The notes: generated by a model not told the origin, from the sequence alone. 64,000 nt of DNA from Roseateles oligotrophus (GCF_014204525.1 NZ_JACHLP010000011.1:1-64000), one strand, 5' to 3'; shown: positions 28,301 through 36,910, counted from the first letter of the stretch. Made by a program: numbers and translations.

Positions 28301-28715
28301 TGGGCAGATCGATATGGGCCGGATGCTGGGCCAGATTCGACACCGCCTGCTCGGCCGCGCGCAAGACGGTGGCGCCGGCGGGCAGGCCCACCAGCGACAA
28401 CACGCCCGCCACCTGGTGCAGCTGCGCGGCCGCCGCCAGCAAGGGCGAATGGGCCGAACCTTCGGCCGTGCCACCCGCCAGCGCGGCGAAACTGGACAAA
28501 CGGGTCTCGCCGTCGCGCAGATGGCGGCGCAGCGATTTGTGCACCGTCTCCAGCGAGCGGCGCAACTCCTCCTGCACCCAGGCCAGCGGGCTCAGGTCGA
28601 CCGGCAGTTCGGAATCCTGAGCATCGCGCGGCAGTTGCGAATCGCGAAACTCCGGCACGTCTCGGCCACCCGACGCGGTGCGGGACTGGCGTGGGTTTGA
28701 GGACAAGAGCTCCAT
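22314..28715 (-). CDS. pilL: chemotaxis-type hybrid histidine kinase PilL (ChpA)
   Basis: A 2133-residue CheA-like kinase of the Pil-Chp type IV pilus system. A long N-terminal region contains at least two HPt domains, with phospho-His motifs AFHTLKGSS near residue 715 and ALHTFKGGARL near 1375. An acidic Ala/Pro-rich linker lies between them. The kinase domain (HLLRNSVGHGIE near 1700), a CheW-like domain and a C-terminal receiver (VVDDSLTVRR; phospho-acceptor in LSDIEMPRMDG near 2056) follow. ATG is preceded by AAGAGG. Last pil gene of the operon; no pilK (CheR) is present. Confidence 0.95.
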   Translation of the reverse strand: MELLSSNPRQSRTASGGRDVPEFRDSQLPRDAQDSELPVDLSPLAWVQEELRRSLETVHKSLRRHLRDGETRLSSFAALAGGTAEGSAHSPLLAAAAQLHQVAGVLSLVGLPAGATVLRAAEQAVSNLAQHPAHIDLPKVEIIERADFALLSLISRMLAGTPASALSLFPSFRELQALNGVERIHPADLWTFDWRWRELPEDVSAQAQAPAALRGPFEAALLRQMRESNKAMARAYAAKLSDLCAALAAALVGAPRSRMLWQLAAAQFEAQAQGLLVADPFVKRLGSRLLAQLRAVDKGDAAVNERLAHDLLFFCAQSALPGPKESAPRLLVVRANFNLPDQPPGDYEDESLGRIDPAWVSQGRRRVGAAKESWGTVAEGETHRLAGLDEQFASLADSLQRLFPGGAVLGEMLQRAVVSTLRSGKPPPAPLAMEVATSLLYVEAALDDQAFDQPEQAQRVKRLAGRIESVARGATPEPLEAWMEDLYRRVSDRQTLGSVVHELRASLAEVERLADEYFRDPSQRERLIPVPGQLSAMRGVLTVLGLSHAAQACVRMRDEVDRLASTEVDVARAAPRELFDRLANNLGALGFLIDMLGVQPALAKRMFVFDEATGRLSPLMGRNHAEAAADMAAPVPAPAAASSPAPASAPVLPPMPARPVQVAQPPASFDPEMREIFMEEAREVLLTAREALAKLRSEGQSREQLTVLRRAFHTLKGSSRMVGLEDFGEGAWACEQLYNVRLSDALPPSGNEHLLDFSAEALDYLGQWCEQIAAPQPGLSEPLHYSGPLRHGADALRLQGLRVPLLEEPAEPAAPAMPDLGLTEPSIFEPAAAVPPEPAVAAPEHAGFQSTELGSPLEFALTQQLEFPVTHHIDLPPTEVVERLLLDLPPEATPVPDEPVQPPAPTDAEVQAEFLALLEPEQAQAIAAVLHPAEAPEQATAAFAPAPGLDEDEPPFVLQLPDEASAVASAPPAEFELPEFELRLDLGEELPPVPAEPPTPERSYLSDADLPTLTESASLDEALARSQGDAPPVWEETQVPTGIDAGAPVDEASVPEALAEAAASAAGEPLNDAALLSSLDGLLDVVPAEPAVAEPADLLEALAAPEQAPLEAQAEAEADAVPLPSPAPVLELVRNTPPPELLQEQEQRAAESEEESVKVIGPIRVSITLFNIFLNEADELSRRLGTSLAEWALELAGTVPANCEPLAHALAGNAAAVQFEDLSTLARALEHALGRAQRTRHYSEAEAQMFVQAADEIRQLLHQFAAGFLRPHDPATLALLQAYQPEADPELELDSRRLDLDEELPQSAPFAASAAPIPAALDDEVEPGLPDAIDAELFPIFEDEAQELLGELHAALRSWVSQAHERSAGAACMRALHTFKGGARLSGAMRLGEQAHELETAVERALAQADGHEMPALEELLALQAGADALAASLETLRAAQHAPSVAPAAPAVPQPAEHLVAAEASAPASDEAQAAPSAGIDWSRFVETDPEAGFGSEFAASGLQAMVRVRGSLLERMAAQAGEVSIRRTRLESELAQMKGALLDLDDNLDRVRAQLRELELQAEAQMGSQQEQLQRAAEHFDPLEFDRYTRFQELTRMLAESVGDVATLQRSLQRNVQLGEDELAAQSRLTRELQDDLLRTRMVEFDSLSERMHRVVRQAARDTGKQAELSIVGGQTELDRSVLERMGGAFEHLLRNSVGHGIETPDVRLAAGKPAQGQLRLSLQQEGNEVLLNFSDDGAGLDLPRIRERAIELALMPAEAVQALSDAELMQLIFRPGFSTATEVTETSGRGVGMDVVRAEVATLGGTIETASSTGQGSNFTLRLPLTTALTQVVLLRCGEQSVAVPASLMDSVQRLPNDQLEQAYATGTLSQAGQELPFYWLGGLLGQPGRGVAHGKTASIVFMRNSQQRLALHVDEVLGNQEVVVKHLGSQLSRVPGLAGISLLASGDVALIYNPHALASWYGLAAQQGLRDLHVQAQQALAGEQLGAAAAAAEDEPQLAPLILVVDDSLTVRRVTQRLLEREGYRVQLAKDGLDAMERLAEEELPALVLSDIEMPRMDGFDLVRNMRGDARLAGLPVIMITSRIAQKHRDYAQELGVDHYLGKPYDEDQLLKLIDGYTSTHIPDGGSGA

Positions 28716-28729
28716 CGCTGCCTCTTGCC

Positions 28730-31060
28730 TCAGGCGACCTTGAACCGGGCCACCGAGGCCTTCAAGGCGTCGGCAGAACGGGACAGCTCATGCACCATCT
28801 GGGCGGTCGAGCGAGTGCCCTCGCTGGTCTGCTCGGTGACGGCAAAAATGTGCTGGATGTTCTCGGCCACCTCGTTGGCGGACGCGGCTTCGCTGAGCGC
28901 CTGGCTGGAAATCTGGGCGATCAAATCGTCCAGGCGGCGCGACACGCTGTCGATCTCTTCCAGCGCCTTGCCGGCCGCGTCGGACAGGCGCGTGCCCTGC
29001 ACCACCCCCAAGGTCGAGCGCTCCATGGCGGCCACGGCGTCGTGGGTGTCGGTCTGAATGGTCTTGACCAGGGCGGCAATGCGGCGGGTCGCATCGCCCG
29101 AGCGTTCGGCCAAACGCTGAACTTCCTCGGCAACCACCGAGAAGCCACGACCGGCCTCGCCGGCCGAGGCGGCCTGGATGGCGGCGTTCAGCGCCAGCAC
29201 ATTGGTCTGTTCGGTAATGTCGGAGATCAGCTCGGTGATCTCGCCGATTTCCTGCGAAGACTCGCCCAGGCGCTTGATGCGCTTGGAGGTTTCCTGAATG
29301 TGGTCGCGGATGGAGTTCATGCCGCTGATATTGTTCTGCATGGCCTGCAGGCCCGACTCCGCCGCCTCACGCGACTGGCGCGCCACCTGGGCCGTGGCCT
29401 GCGCCTGGGTGGACACCTCGTTGATGCGACCCGCCATCTGCAGCACGGCCTCGCCGGTGGAGCGGATCTCGTGCAGCTGCTCTTTCGAGGCCGCCAGCAG
29501 ATCGGTGGAGGTCTGGTCCACCTGGCCGGTGGTGTCGGTCACGCGGGCGGCCGTGCTCTGCACCTGGCTGACCAGATTGCGCAGCTCTTCCACCGTGTAG
29601 TTGACCGAGTCGGCGATGGCGCCGGTGATGTCTTCCGTCACCGTGGCCTGCTGGGTCAGGTCGCCCTCGGCCACCGTCTGCAGCTCATTCATCAAACGCA
29701 AAATCGCGGCCTGGTTGGCGTCGTTGACGCGCTTGGCCTCGCGCTCCTGCGCCTCGGCTTCCTGCTTTTGCGACTCGGCCATGGCCGCACGCTGGCCCTG
29801 ATCGGCCACGTAGAGGCGCAAAAATCCCAGCGCACCGGCCACCAGGGCGGCCAGCGAGGCCAGCATCACCACCACCAGGGGCAGATTGATACCGCCGGCC
29901 GATTCAAGTTCCTGCGCGACCTGTTCCAGGCCTTTGCGCAGCGGCTCGGCATCGGCCAGGATGCTGGTCTGCGCCTCGCGTGCCGACACCAGGCCCTGCA
30001 GATTGCCCAGAATCACCGCAGCCTGGCTGCGCGTCTGCTCGTACTGCTTCAGCAAGGTGTTCAGGCGCGCCTTCAGGCCGGCGTCACGCACGCCATTCAG
30101 GTGCAGCTCGGGGTTGCCGCTGATCAGGGCTTCGGTGATCAGCTTGAAGGAGTTCAAGTCCTTGCCCAGCAGGAACACCGCCTCGGGGCTGACGCCCTCC
30201 TGGGTCTGGAACTCGTTGGCGCTCTTGCCGATGCGCTGGGTCAGCATCACCAGCTGGCCGGCGGCGGAGATTTCGGCGGTGGAGGCGCCTTGCTGCAAGG
30301 CCTCGGCCGAGACGGACTCGGCGCTTTCCAGCAGATCACCCGATTGCTTGTTGATGGCGCGCAAGGCCTGGCCGACTTCGGTCAAGGCCTTTTCCTGCGA
30401 CTTCACCACCTTGCCGCTGGCTTCGGCACGCTCCACCAGGGGCAGCACCGCGTCCAGGCTGGCCTGGGCCGAGTGGGGGGCCTTGGCCAGCTCGCCCTCG
30501 CCCGAGCGCAGGTCCTTGACCACCGTGGCCATGGTGCTGACGCTTTCGCGCAATTCGGCAAAGGCCTCGGGCTTGCCCACCAGGGCCGAGGTGACGGACT
30601 TGGCCATGCGCTGCGACTGCATCAAGGCCTGGCCGGTGGCACGCACCTGGGCCGCGCTGCGCGAGCTGTTCAGGATCGTCAGGCTGACCGTGGCGGCCGT
30701 GCCCAGCAGGCCCAGGACCACCAGGGCGGTGAGCAGGGTCTGGTGGCGCTTGGCCGCAATAGCGGGCGCTGCGGCCGGCAGGGCCAGGGCCTCGGCGGCG
30801 CTGGTGGTGGTGTTGAAGCTGGCCGTCGTCGTGCCGAAGTCGGGCGGCGTGAATTCGGTCGGCACCGCCTCCGAGATGATGGATGAGGAGGAAGACACCG
30901 GTTGAGAGGCCTCGCTGTCCGGCTCGCCGGCCTCATAGCCTTGCGCGCCATTCAGGGCCGTCGTGGCGGGCGTACCGCCCACGCTCGCTGCATCCACGCC
31001 AAACGCATGGGCCTCGCCCTCGGTCTTGCCCAGATTCTTGATCTTGTCCAGAAAGCTCAT
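28730..31060 (-). CDS. pilJ: twitching motility methyl-accepting chemoreceptor PilJ
   Basis: A 776-residue receptor with an N-terminal cytoplasmic extension of about 135 residues, then a first membrane helix ([21 protein letters not shown]). A periplasmic sensor region and a second helix ([21 protein letters not shown]) follow. The cytoplasmic part has HAMP and the signalling tip [21 protein letters not shown]. It senses signals for type IV pilus control and feeds PilI and PilL. AGAGGG precedes the ATG. The long N-terminal extension is a noteworthy departure from P. aeruginosa PilJ. Confidence 0.93.
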   Translation of the reverse strand: MSFLDKIKNLGKTEGEAHAFGVDAASVGGTPATTALNGAQGYEAGEPDSEASQPVSSSSSIISEAVPTEFTPPDFGTTTASFNTTTSAAEALALPAAAPAIAAKRHQTLLTALVVLGLLGTAATVSLTILNSSRSAAQVRATGQALMQSQRMAKSVTSALVGKPEAFAELRESVSTMATVVKDLRSGEGELAKAPHSAQASLDAVLPLVERAEASGKVVKSQEKALTEVGQALRAINKQSGDLLESAESVSAEALQQGASTAEISAAGQLVMLTQRIGKSANEFQTQEGVSPEAVFLLGKDLNSFKLITEALISGNPELHLNGVRDAGLKARLNTLLKQYEQTRSQAAVILGNLQGLVSAREAQTSILADAEPLRKGLEQVAQELESAGGINLPLVVVMLASLAALVAGALGFLRLYVADQGQRAAMAESQKQEAEAQEREAKRVNDANQAAILRLMNELQTVAEGDLTQQATVTEDITGAIADSVNYTVEELRNLVSQVQSTAARVTDTTGQVDQTSTDLLAASKEQLHEIRSTGEAVLQMAGRINEVSTQAQATAQVARQSREAAESGLQAMQNNISGMNSIRDHIQETSKRIKRLGESSQEIGEITELISDITEQTNVLALNAAIQAASAGEAGRGFSVVAEEVQRLAERSGDATRRIAALVKTIQTDTHDAVAAMERSTLGVVQGTRLSDAAGKALEEIDSVSRRLDDLIAQISSQALSEAASANEVAENIQHIFAVTEQTSEGTRSTAQMVHELSRSADALKASVARFKVA

Positions 31061-31071
31061 CTCACCCTCTT

Positions 31072-31101
31072 CTCGATGTCACTCGACGTCACTCGATGTC
31101 G
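31072..31101. repeat. three tandem decamers upstream of pilJ
   Basis: Three head-to-tail copies of CTCGATGTCA, with one substitution in each of copies 2 and 3, end 12 bases from the pilJ start. They fall in the pilI-pilJ gap, just upstream of the ribosome binding site on the minus strand. Confidence 0.7.
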
Positions 31102-31108
31102 ATTGTTC

Positions 31109-31137
31109 GCCGATCCCTGTTCCGCCCTGAGATCGGC
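31109..31137. other. intra-operon hairpin between pilI and pilJ
   Basis: A perfect 7-bp inverted repeat (GCCGATC / GATCGGC) with a 15-base loop. A T-run follows on the plus strand only, so it is not a terminator for the pil operon. It may be an mRNA hairpin or end antisense transcription. Confidence 0.35.
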
Positions 31138-31208
31138 CATTTTTCTTGTTCCGGCGCGGCCGGCCCGGGGCTGCTCAAATGGGCTGTGCCACCGCAGTCC
31201 GCCGCGGA

Positions 31209-31763
31209 TCAGACCACAACTTGCAAAAACTGTTCATGCTTTGACAGCGCATCCAAATGCACTTGCTGCCAGGACCGCCCCTGCGCGTCCAGCATGCGCT
31301 GGCCGGCAAAGCGGGGTCGCCCTTCCTGCTCGGCCGCCGTCAGAGGCTGGGCCTTGAGCTGCTCCTCGCTGCGCAGGCCGGCCAGGCGGTCCACCAGCAA
31401 GGCGCAGTTGGAATTCATCTCCGGGTTGAGCGAAACCAGGCGCGCCTGGCCCTGCTGGCCCGACGGGGTCCGCACTTCGGCCGCGCCCGGCGCCCGCAGG
31501 CCCAGGAAAACAGCCAGATCCACCACGGTGAACAAGCCGCCGCGCAGATTCGCCACCCCCATCATCCAGGGCTTGGCATAAGGCAGAGGCTTGAGCGGCA
31601 CGGGTGCGAAGATTTCGGCCGCATGCTTGAGCGAGAACAAGAGGCCCTGCCCCCCGCACTCCACCGCCAACCAGGCGGCACCCGGCGCCTGCTGCTCGCG
31701 TGCGGCCTGCATGCGTTGCGCCAGGCGCTGCTGCAATTCACGCAGGGCTTCTTTATTGCTCAT
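31209..31763 (-). CDS. pilI: CheW-like adaptor PilI
   Basis: A 184-residue CheW-domain protein (PWMMGVANLRGGLFTVVDLAVFL) that couples PilJ to the PilL kinase. The start at 31763 follows pilH by 4 bases. Length and order match PilI in other Pil-Chp systems. The C-terminus ends HEQFLQVVV. Confidence 0.92.
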   Translation of the reverse strand: MSNKEALRELQQRLAQRMQAAREQQAPGAAWLAVECGGQGLLFSLKHAAEIFAPVPLKPLPYAKPWMMGVANLRGGLFTVVDLAVFLGLRAPGAAEVRTPSGQQGQARLVSLNPEMNSNCALLVDRLAGLRSEEQLKAQPLTAAEQEGRPRFAGQRMLDAQGRSWQQVHLDALSKHEQFLQVVV

Positions 31764-31767
31764 CAGA

Positions 31768-32133
31768 TCAGCCCAGGGCCTTGATCTTGGCCAACAACTC
31801 CTCGGCCTTGACCGGTTTAACGACGTAGTCGCGCGCACCCTGGCGCATGCCCCAGACCTTGTCGGTCTCCTGATTCTTGCTGGTACACATGATCACCGGC
31901 AGATCGGCATAACGCTCGTCGCGAGTGATGGTGCGGGTGAGCTGGAAACCGTTCTGGCCGGGCATCACCACATCCATCAGGATGAGATCGGGCTTCTCTT
32001 CGGCCAGGCGCTTGAGGGCTTCTTCGCCGTTCTCGGCCGTGCGCACCGAGTAACCACGCTTGAGCAGCAGTTCGCTGAGCACATGCAGCTCGGTCTTGGA
32101 GTCATCGACCAACAGTATTTTTTGGATAGGCAT
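31768..32133 (-). CDS. pilH: response regulator PilH
   Basis: A 121-residue single-domain CheY-like receiver: acidic pocket LLVDDSKTE, phospho-Asp in LILMDVVMPGQNGF, Thr/Ser switch MCTSKN and KPVK lysine. In P. aeruginosa PilH dampens or redirects phospho-flow relative to PilG. It sits between pilG and pilI with gaps of 65 and 4 bases. Confidence 0.93.
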   Translation of the reverse strand: MPIQKILLVDDSKTELHVLSELLLKRGYSVRTAENGEEALKRLAEEKPDLILMDVVMPGQNGFQLTRTITRDERYADLPVIMCTSKNQETDKVWGMRQGARDYVVKPVKAEELLAKIKALG

Positions 32134-32198
32134 TATTCGTCCTCAATCGATGAGGCCAGGGGACGCGATCAAGTCGATCAAAGCGCTTGAGGCGGGCA

Positions 32199-32603
32199 TC
32201 AAGCAACACGCCGGTGCATCTGCACGGCCTTGAGCAACTGATCTTTGGTGAAGGGTTTGGTCAGATAGTCCTGCGAGCCGACCATGCGGCCGCGCGCCTT
32301 GTCGAACAAGCCGTCCTTGGAGGACAGCATGATCACAGGGACCGAAGAAAACTGTGGGTTGCGCTTGATGATGGCGCAGGTCTGGTAGCCGTCGAGGCGC
32401 GGCATCAGGATGTCGCAGAAGACCAGATCGGGCTCGAAGTCGCTGAGCTTGGCCAGCGCATCAAAGCCGTCTTCGGCCAAGACGATGTCATGGCCGGCCT
32501 GCTTGAGAAAGATTTCGGCGCTACGCCGTATGGTGTTGCTGTCATCAATGACCAGCACTCTTGCCGCAGTCACGCTGCTTTCGGGACCTTCAGGAACTTG
32601 CAC
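32199..32603 (-). CDS. pilG: response regulator PilG
   Basis: A 134-residue CheY-like receiver: VLVIDDSNTIRRSAE, phospho-Asp region LVFCDILMPRLDGYQTC, switch MLSSKDGLFDKARGR and KPF lysine. The DGLFDKA.GR.VGS stretch is characteristic of PilG. It promotes pilus extension and cAMP signalling in P. aeruginosa. The start used is GTG with AGAGG upstream; a second in-frame GTG ten codons later is possible. First gene of the operon. Confidence 0.93.
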   Translation of the reverse strand: MQVPEGPESSVTAARVLVIDDSNTIRRSAEIFLKQAGHDIVLAEDGFDALAKLSDFEPDLVFCDILMPRLDGYQTCAIIKRNPQFSSVPVIMLSSKDGLFDKARGRMVGSQDYLTKPFTKDQLLKAVQMHRRVA

Positions 32604-32743
32604 GTCCTAGCCTCTTTCTCAGCAAAACCAAACGAATCAGGGGGAGAGCCTGGCAGCAGATACAACAAACCACCTGATGATGGTGGCTGCCCGCGGGACT
32701 TGGCCCTACGGCCCTTTTTGAATTCGACCCAGTCTCTAATTAA

Positions 32744-32917
32744 TTAAATGCGGACCATTTCGAAGTCATCCTTGCGTGCCCCGCATTCGGGACAGGTCCA
32801 GTTCATATCCACATCGGCCCAAACAGTACCCGGGGCAATGCCATGTTCCGGATCGCCTGCAGCCTCGTCATAAATCCAGCCGCAGATCAGGCACATCCAG
32901 GTACTTGCTTCGCTCAC
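32744..32917 (-). CDS. rubredoxin
   Basis: A 57-residue rubredoxin with the two iron-binding pairs CLICG and CPECG and the fold residues WIYDEAAGDPEHGIAPGT. It carries a single Fe(Cys)4 and serves as a one-electron carrier. The GTG at 32917 gives the family length; an upstream in-frame GTG would add seven residues. It lies upstream of pilG on the same strand and divergent from the thiD-like gene. Confidence 0.92.
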   Translation of the reverse strand: MSEASTWMCLICGWIYDEAAGDPEHGIAPGTVWADVDMNWTCPECGARKDDFEMVRI

Positions 32918-33144
32918 GATGCTTATCTTTTTGCTCACTACAATGCAAAGATTGTAGCCACGCTGACTCCTGCGCCTTCGTATGGAAATCGACAAGGATG
33001 CAACAGCACTTATCGGGACTTACCCGCCGGTGCCTGGGCTTTTGTCGAGATTCGCACAAAGTATCCAAAAGGCAGGGGTCGCCTGTGCTCCGCCGCCTGC
33101 GGCCAGCCGATTTGCGAAAACACCCTGACCTTGCGCCGCAACTT

Positions 33145-34140
33145 ATGAGCAAAATCGAACCCAAAGCCCGTCCGGCCAACCCCGTTGACATGGCCCTCAG
33201 CGAAGACGATCAGGGAGCGCAAGCCCCGGCCAGCGTGATGAGCTTCAATGCCAGCGAGGCCAGCGGTGCGAGCGGCCTGGGCTGCGACGTTGCCACCATT
33301 GCCGCCATGGGTGCCCACTGCCTGCCCATCGTCACCGCCATCGTGCTGCGCGACACCGCCGAGGTGTTCGAGCACATGACGCTGGACACCGACACCATCG
33401 CCGAGCAGGCCCGGCTGATCCTGGAAGACATCCCCATCACCGCCTGGAAGGTGGGCTTTCTGGGCAGCGCCGAGGGCGTCAGCGCCGTGGCCGAGGTCTT
33501 GTCCGACTACCCCGACGTGCCCCTGGTCGCCTATCTGCCCAATGTGGCCTGGCTGGACGAAGAGCAGCAGCAAAGCTATCTGGACTCCTTCCGCGAACTG
33601 ATCCTGCCGCAGACCCATGTGCTGGTCGGCAATCACAAGACCCTGACCGACTTTTTGCTGCCCGACTGGGATGCCGACCGCCCCGCCTCGCCGCGCGAGC
33701 TGGCCGTGGCCGCCGGCCAGCATGGCGCCGCCCATGTGCTGGTGACGGGCATCAGCCTGCCCAACCAGTTTGTCGACAATGTGCTGGCCACGCCCCAGGG
33801 CCCGGTGACGGGCGAGAAGTTCGAGCGTTTCGACATCAATTTCGTCGGCGCCGGCGACACCCTCTCGGCCGCCCTGGCCGCCCTGCTCTCGGTCGGCGCC
33901 GAGATCCACGCCGCCGTCGGCGAGGCCCTGTCCTTTCTGGACCAGGCCCTGGACGCGGGCTACCGCCCCGGCATGGGCAATGCCATCCCCGACCGCTTCT
34001 TCTGGGCCCTGCCGCCCAATGAGGAAGAAGAGGAAGCCGCGGCCGCCGAGGCTGCAGCGGCCGCGGCCGAGCTGGATGCCGGCGGCCCGGGCCTGGACGA
34101 TGGCCCTGTGGCGGGCCGCCCGCCGCGCCGCATGCACTGA
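33145..34140 (+). CDS. thiD: ThiD-like hydroxymethylpyrimidine/phosphomethylpyrimidine kinase
   Basis: A 331-residue ribokinase-fold protein. The substrate region FNASEASGASGLGCDVATI replaces the usual ThiD AGSDPSGGAGIQAD. The anion-hole motif is VGAGDTLSAALA, where classical ThiD has GTGCT. Substrate is therefore uncertain: HMP(-P) phosphorylation for thiamine synthesis is likeliest, pyridoxal kinase possible. An acidic Ala/Glu-rich tail of about 40 residues is unusual. No THI-box riboswitch is visible upstream. A strong terminator follows. Confidence 0.75.
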   Translation: MSKIEPKARPANPVDMALSEDDQGAQAPASVMSFNASEASGASGLGCDVATIAAMGAHCLPIVTAIVLRDTAEVFEHMTLDTDTIAEQARLILEDIPITAWKVGFLGSAEGVSAVAEVLSDYPDVPLVAYLPNVAWLDEEQQQSYLDSFRELILPQTHVLVGNHKTLTDFLLPDWDADRPASPRELAVAAGQHGAAHVLVTGISLPNQFVDNVLATPQGPVTGEKFERFDINFVGAGDTLSAALAALLSVGAEIHAAVGEALSFLDQALDAGYRPGMGNAIPDRFFWALPPNEEEEEAAAAEAAAAAAELDAGGPGLDDGPVAGRPPRRMH

Positions 34141-34183
34141 CCCTTGCCGACCCCGGTACAAGCGTGTAAATCAATACCTGTAC

Positions 34184-34208
34184 GGGCGGGCCAGGCCCGC
34201 CCTTTTTT
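34184..34208 (+). terminator. rho-independent terminator after thiD
   Basis: A perfect 9-bp GC stem (GGGCGGGCC / GGCCCGCCC) with a 1-base centre is followed directly by six T residues. It separates the thiD-like gene from hemL. Confidence 0.92.
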
Positions 34209-34241
34209 CTTTATAGCCTCCATCAGACCGCTGTTCCTGCC

Positions 34242-35528
34242 ATGTCACAAAACCAAGTCTTGTTCGAGCGCGCCCAGCGCGTGATCCCTGGTGGCGTCAA
34301 CTCGCCCGTGCGCGCCTTCCGCGCCGTCGGTGGCACGCCCCGCTTCATCACCCGCGGCGAGGGCGCCTACATCTTTGACGCCGATGGCAAGCGTTATGTG
34401 GACTACATCGGCTCCTGGGGCCCGATGATTCTGGGCCACGGCCACCCGGCCGTGCTGGCGGCCGTCACCCAGGCGGCGCAGGAGGGCTTCTCCTTCGGCG
34501 CGCCGACCGAGCGCGAGATCGAGCTGGCCGAAGAAATCCTCAAGCTGGTGCCCAGCATGGAGCAGGTGCGCCTGGTCAGCTCGGGCACCGAGGCGACGAT
34601 GAGCGCCATCCGCCTGGCGCGCGGCGCCACCGGCCGCAGCAAGTTCATCAAGTTCGAGGGCTGCTACCACGGCCATACCGACGCCTTGCTGGTCAAGGCC
34701 GGCTCGGGCCTGGCCACCTTCGGCCACCCCACCAGCGCCGGCGTGCCGGCCGAGGTGGCCCAGCACACCCTGGTGCTGGAATTCAACCACCTGGCCCAGC
34801 TGGAAGAAGCCTTCGCCCTGCACGGCAAGGAGCTGGCCTGCGTCATCATCGAGCCCATCGCCGGCAATATGAATTTCGTGCGCACCCAGACCGCGTACAT
34901 GAAGCGCCTGCGCGAGCTCTGCACCGAGCACGGCGCCCTGCTGGTGCTGGACGAGGTGATGACCGGCTTCCGCGTCGGCCTGGCCAGCGCCCAAGGCCAT
35001 TACGCCAGCCTGATCCCCGGCTTCAAGCCCGATATCAGCGTGTTCGGCAAGGTCATAGGCGGCGGCATGCCGCTGGCGGCCTTTGGCGCCAGCCGCGCGA
35101 TCATGAAGCATCTGGCCCCGCTGGGCGGCGTCTACCAGGCCGGCACCTTGAGCGGCAACCCCGTCGCCACCGCCTGCGGCCTGGCCACGCTGCGCGAGAT
35201 CCAGAAGCCCGGCTTTTTTGAATCGCTAACGGCCAAAACACGCGCCCTGGTGGACGGCCTGGCCGGCGTCGCCAAGGAGAACGGCGTGCCCTTCAGCGTC
35301 GATGCCCAGGGCGGCATGTTCGGCTTCTTCCTGATGGATCAACTGCCGCAGGAATACCAGACCGTGATGAAGACGGACAAGGAACGCTTCAACCGCTTCT
35401 TCCACGGCATGCTGGACGAGGGCATCTACCTCGCGCCCGCGCTGTACGAAGCCGGCTTTGTCTCGGCCGCCCACAGCGACGCCGACCTCAACCAGACCCT
35501 GGAAGCGGCCCGCAAGGTCTTGCGCTGA
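34242..35528 (+). CDS. hemL: glutamate-1-semialdehyde 2,1-aminomutase
   Basis: A 428-residue PLP enzyme that converts glutamate-1-semialdehyde to 5-aminolevulinate in the C5 haem pathway. Motifs: [43 protein letters not shown] and the PLP lysine in [15 protein letters not shown]. Length is typical. mpl starts 9 bases downstream, so the two are co-transcribed. Confidence 0.97.
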   Translation: MSQNQVLFERAQRVIPGGVNSPVRAFRAVGGTPRFITRGEGAYIFDADGKRYVDYIGSWGPMILGHGHPAVLAAVTQAAQEGFSFGAPTEREIELAEEILKLVPSMEQVRLVSSGTEATMSAIRLARGATGRSKFIKFEGCYHGHTDALLVKAGSGLATFGHPTSAGVPAEVAQHTLVLEFNHLAQLEEAFALHGKELACVIIEPIAGNMNFVRTQTAYMKRLRELCTEHGALLVLDEVMTGFRVGLASAQGHYASLIPGFKPDISVFGKVIGGGMPLAAFGASRAIMKHLAPLGGVYQAGTLSGNPVATACGLATLREIQKPGFFESLTAKTRALVDGLAGVAKENGVPFSVDAQGGMFGFFLMDQLPQEYQTVMKTDKERFNRFFHGMLDEGIYLAPALYEAGFVSAAHSDADLNQTLEAARKVLR

Positions 35529-35536
35529 ACACAGCT

Positions 35537-36910
35537 ATGCACATCCACATCCTCGGCATCTGCGGCACTTTCATGGGCGGCCTGGCGGCGCTGGCGCGCG
35601 AGGCCGGTCACCGCGTCACCGGCTGCGATGCCAATGTTTACCCACCCATGAGCGAGCAGTTGCAAGCCTTGGGCATTGAGCTGACCCAAGGCTTCGGCGC
35701 CGAGCAACTGGCGCTCCAGCCCGACGTCTTCGTGATCGGCAATGTGGTCACACGCGGCGAAAAATTCCCGCTGATGGAAGCCATCCTGGACGCCGGCGCC
35801 CCCTACACCAGCGGCCCGCAGTGGCTGGCCGAGCATGTGCTGGCCGGCCGCCATGTGCTGGCCGTGGCCGGCACCCATGGCAAGACCACGACCACCTCCA
35901 TGCTGGCCTGGATCCTGGAACAGGCCGGCCTGCAGCCGGGCTTCTTGGTGGGCGGCGTGCCGCAGAACTTTGGCGTCAGCGCCAAGCTGGGCGCGGGCAA
36001 GACCTTCGTCATCGAGGCCGATGAGTACGACACCGCCTTCTTCGACAAGCGCAGCAAGTTTGTGCACTACCGGCCGCGCACCGCCGTGCTGAACAACCTC
36101 GAGTTCGACCACGCCGACATCTTTGCCGACCTGGCCGCCATCGAGACCCAGTTCCACCACCTGGTGCGCACCGTGCCGGCCGGCGGCTGCATCGTGGCCA
36201 ATGCCCGTGAGGAGGCGCTGCAGCGCGTGCTGGACCGCGGCTGCTGGAGCGAGGTGCAACGCTTTGGCGGCCGCAAGGAAGAATCCGGCAGCCTGCGCGC
36301 CCGCGGCGAACCGCAGGCCTTTGACGTGCTGCGCGGCAGCCTCAAGGTGGCGCGAGTCGAGTGGGGCCTGATCGGCGAGCACAACCAGCTCAACGCCCTG
36401 GCCGCGATTGCCGCCGCCGAGCATGTGGGCGTGGCGCCTGAGCAATCCGCCGCCGCCCTGGCCACATTCCAGAACGTGCGCCGACGCATGGAGTTACGTG
36501 GCGAGGTCGCCGGCATCAAGGTCTACGACGACTTTGCCCACCACCCCACGGCCATACGCACGACGATTGATGGCCTGCGCCGACGGGTCAACCCGAGCGA
36601 ACGCATCCTGGCCATCTTCGAGCCCCGCTCCAACACCATGAAGCTGGGCACGATGAAGGCCCAGCTGCCCTGGGCGCTGGAAGAATCCGATCTGAGCTTT
36701 TGCAACCAAGCGGGTCTGAGCTGGGATGCCAAGGAGGCGCTGGCGCCGATGGGCACCCAAGCCCAGGTCGGCGCCGATGTGGACGCCCTGGTCACGGCCG
36801 TGCTGCAAGCCGCCAAGCCCGGCGACCATTTGCTGTGCATGAGCAATGGCGGGTTTGGGGGCATTCATGAAAAATTGCTGGCGGGCTTGAAGACCAGGTT
36901 TGGCGGGTGA
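35537..36910 (+). CDS. mpl: UDP-N-acetylmuramate:L-Ala-gamma-D-Glu-meso-DAP ligase
   Basis: A 457-residue Mur ligase-family enzyme that reattaches recycled tripeptide to UDP-MurNAc. It begins HIHILGICGTFMGGLAALA and shows the ATP loop GTHGKTTTTSMLAW, EADEYDTAFFDKRSKF, YDDFAHHPTAI and FEPRSNTMK. Full length. It follows hemL by 8 bases, and the decayed toxin-antitoxin locus begins just beyond its stop. Confidence 0.97.
   Translation: MHIHILGICGTFMGGLAALAREAGHRVTGCDANVYPPMSEQLQALGIELTQGFGAEQLALQPDVFVIGNVVTRGEKFPLMEAILDAGAPYTSGPQWLAEHVLAGRHVLAVAGTHGKTTTTSMLAWILEQAGLQPGFLVGGVPQNFGVSAKLGAGKTFVIEADEYDTAFFDKRSKFVHYRPRTAVLNNLEFDHADIFADLAAIETQFHHLVRTVPAGGCIVANAREEALQRVLDRGCWSEVQRFGGRKEESGSLRARGEPQAFDVLRGSLKVARVEWGLIGEHNQLNALAAIAAAEHVGVAPEQSAAALATFQNVRRRMELRGEVAGIKVYDDFAHHPTAIRTTIDGLRRRVNPSERILAIFEPRSNTMKLGTMKAQLPWALEESDLSFCNQAGLSWDAKEALAPMGTQAQVGADVDALVTAVLQAAKPGDHLLCMSNGGFGGIHEKLLAGLKTRFGG

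Noticed and set aside
32918-33144. possible thiamine (TPP) riboswitch before the thiD-like gene
   Set aside because: I looked for the THI-box core (CTGAGA with a downstream ACCTGAT-type element) and did not find a convincing match.
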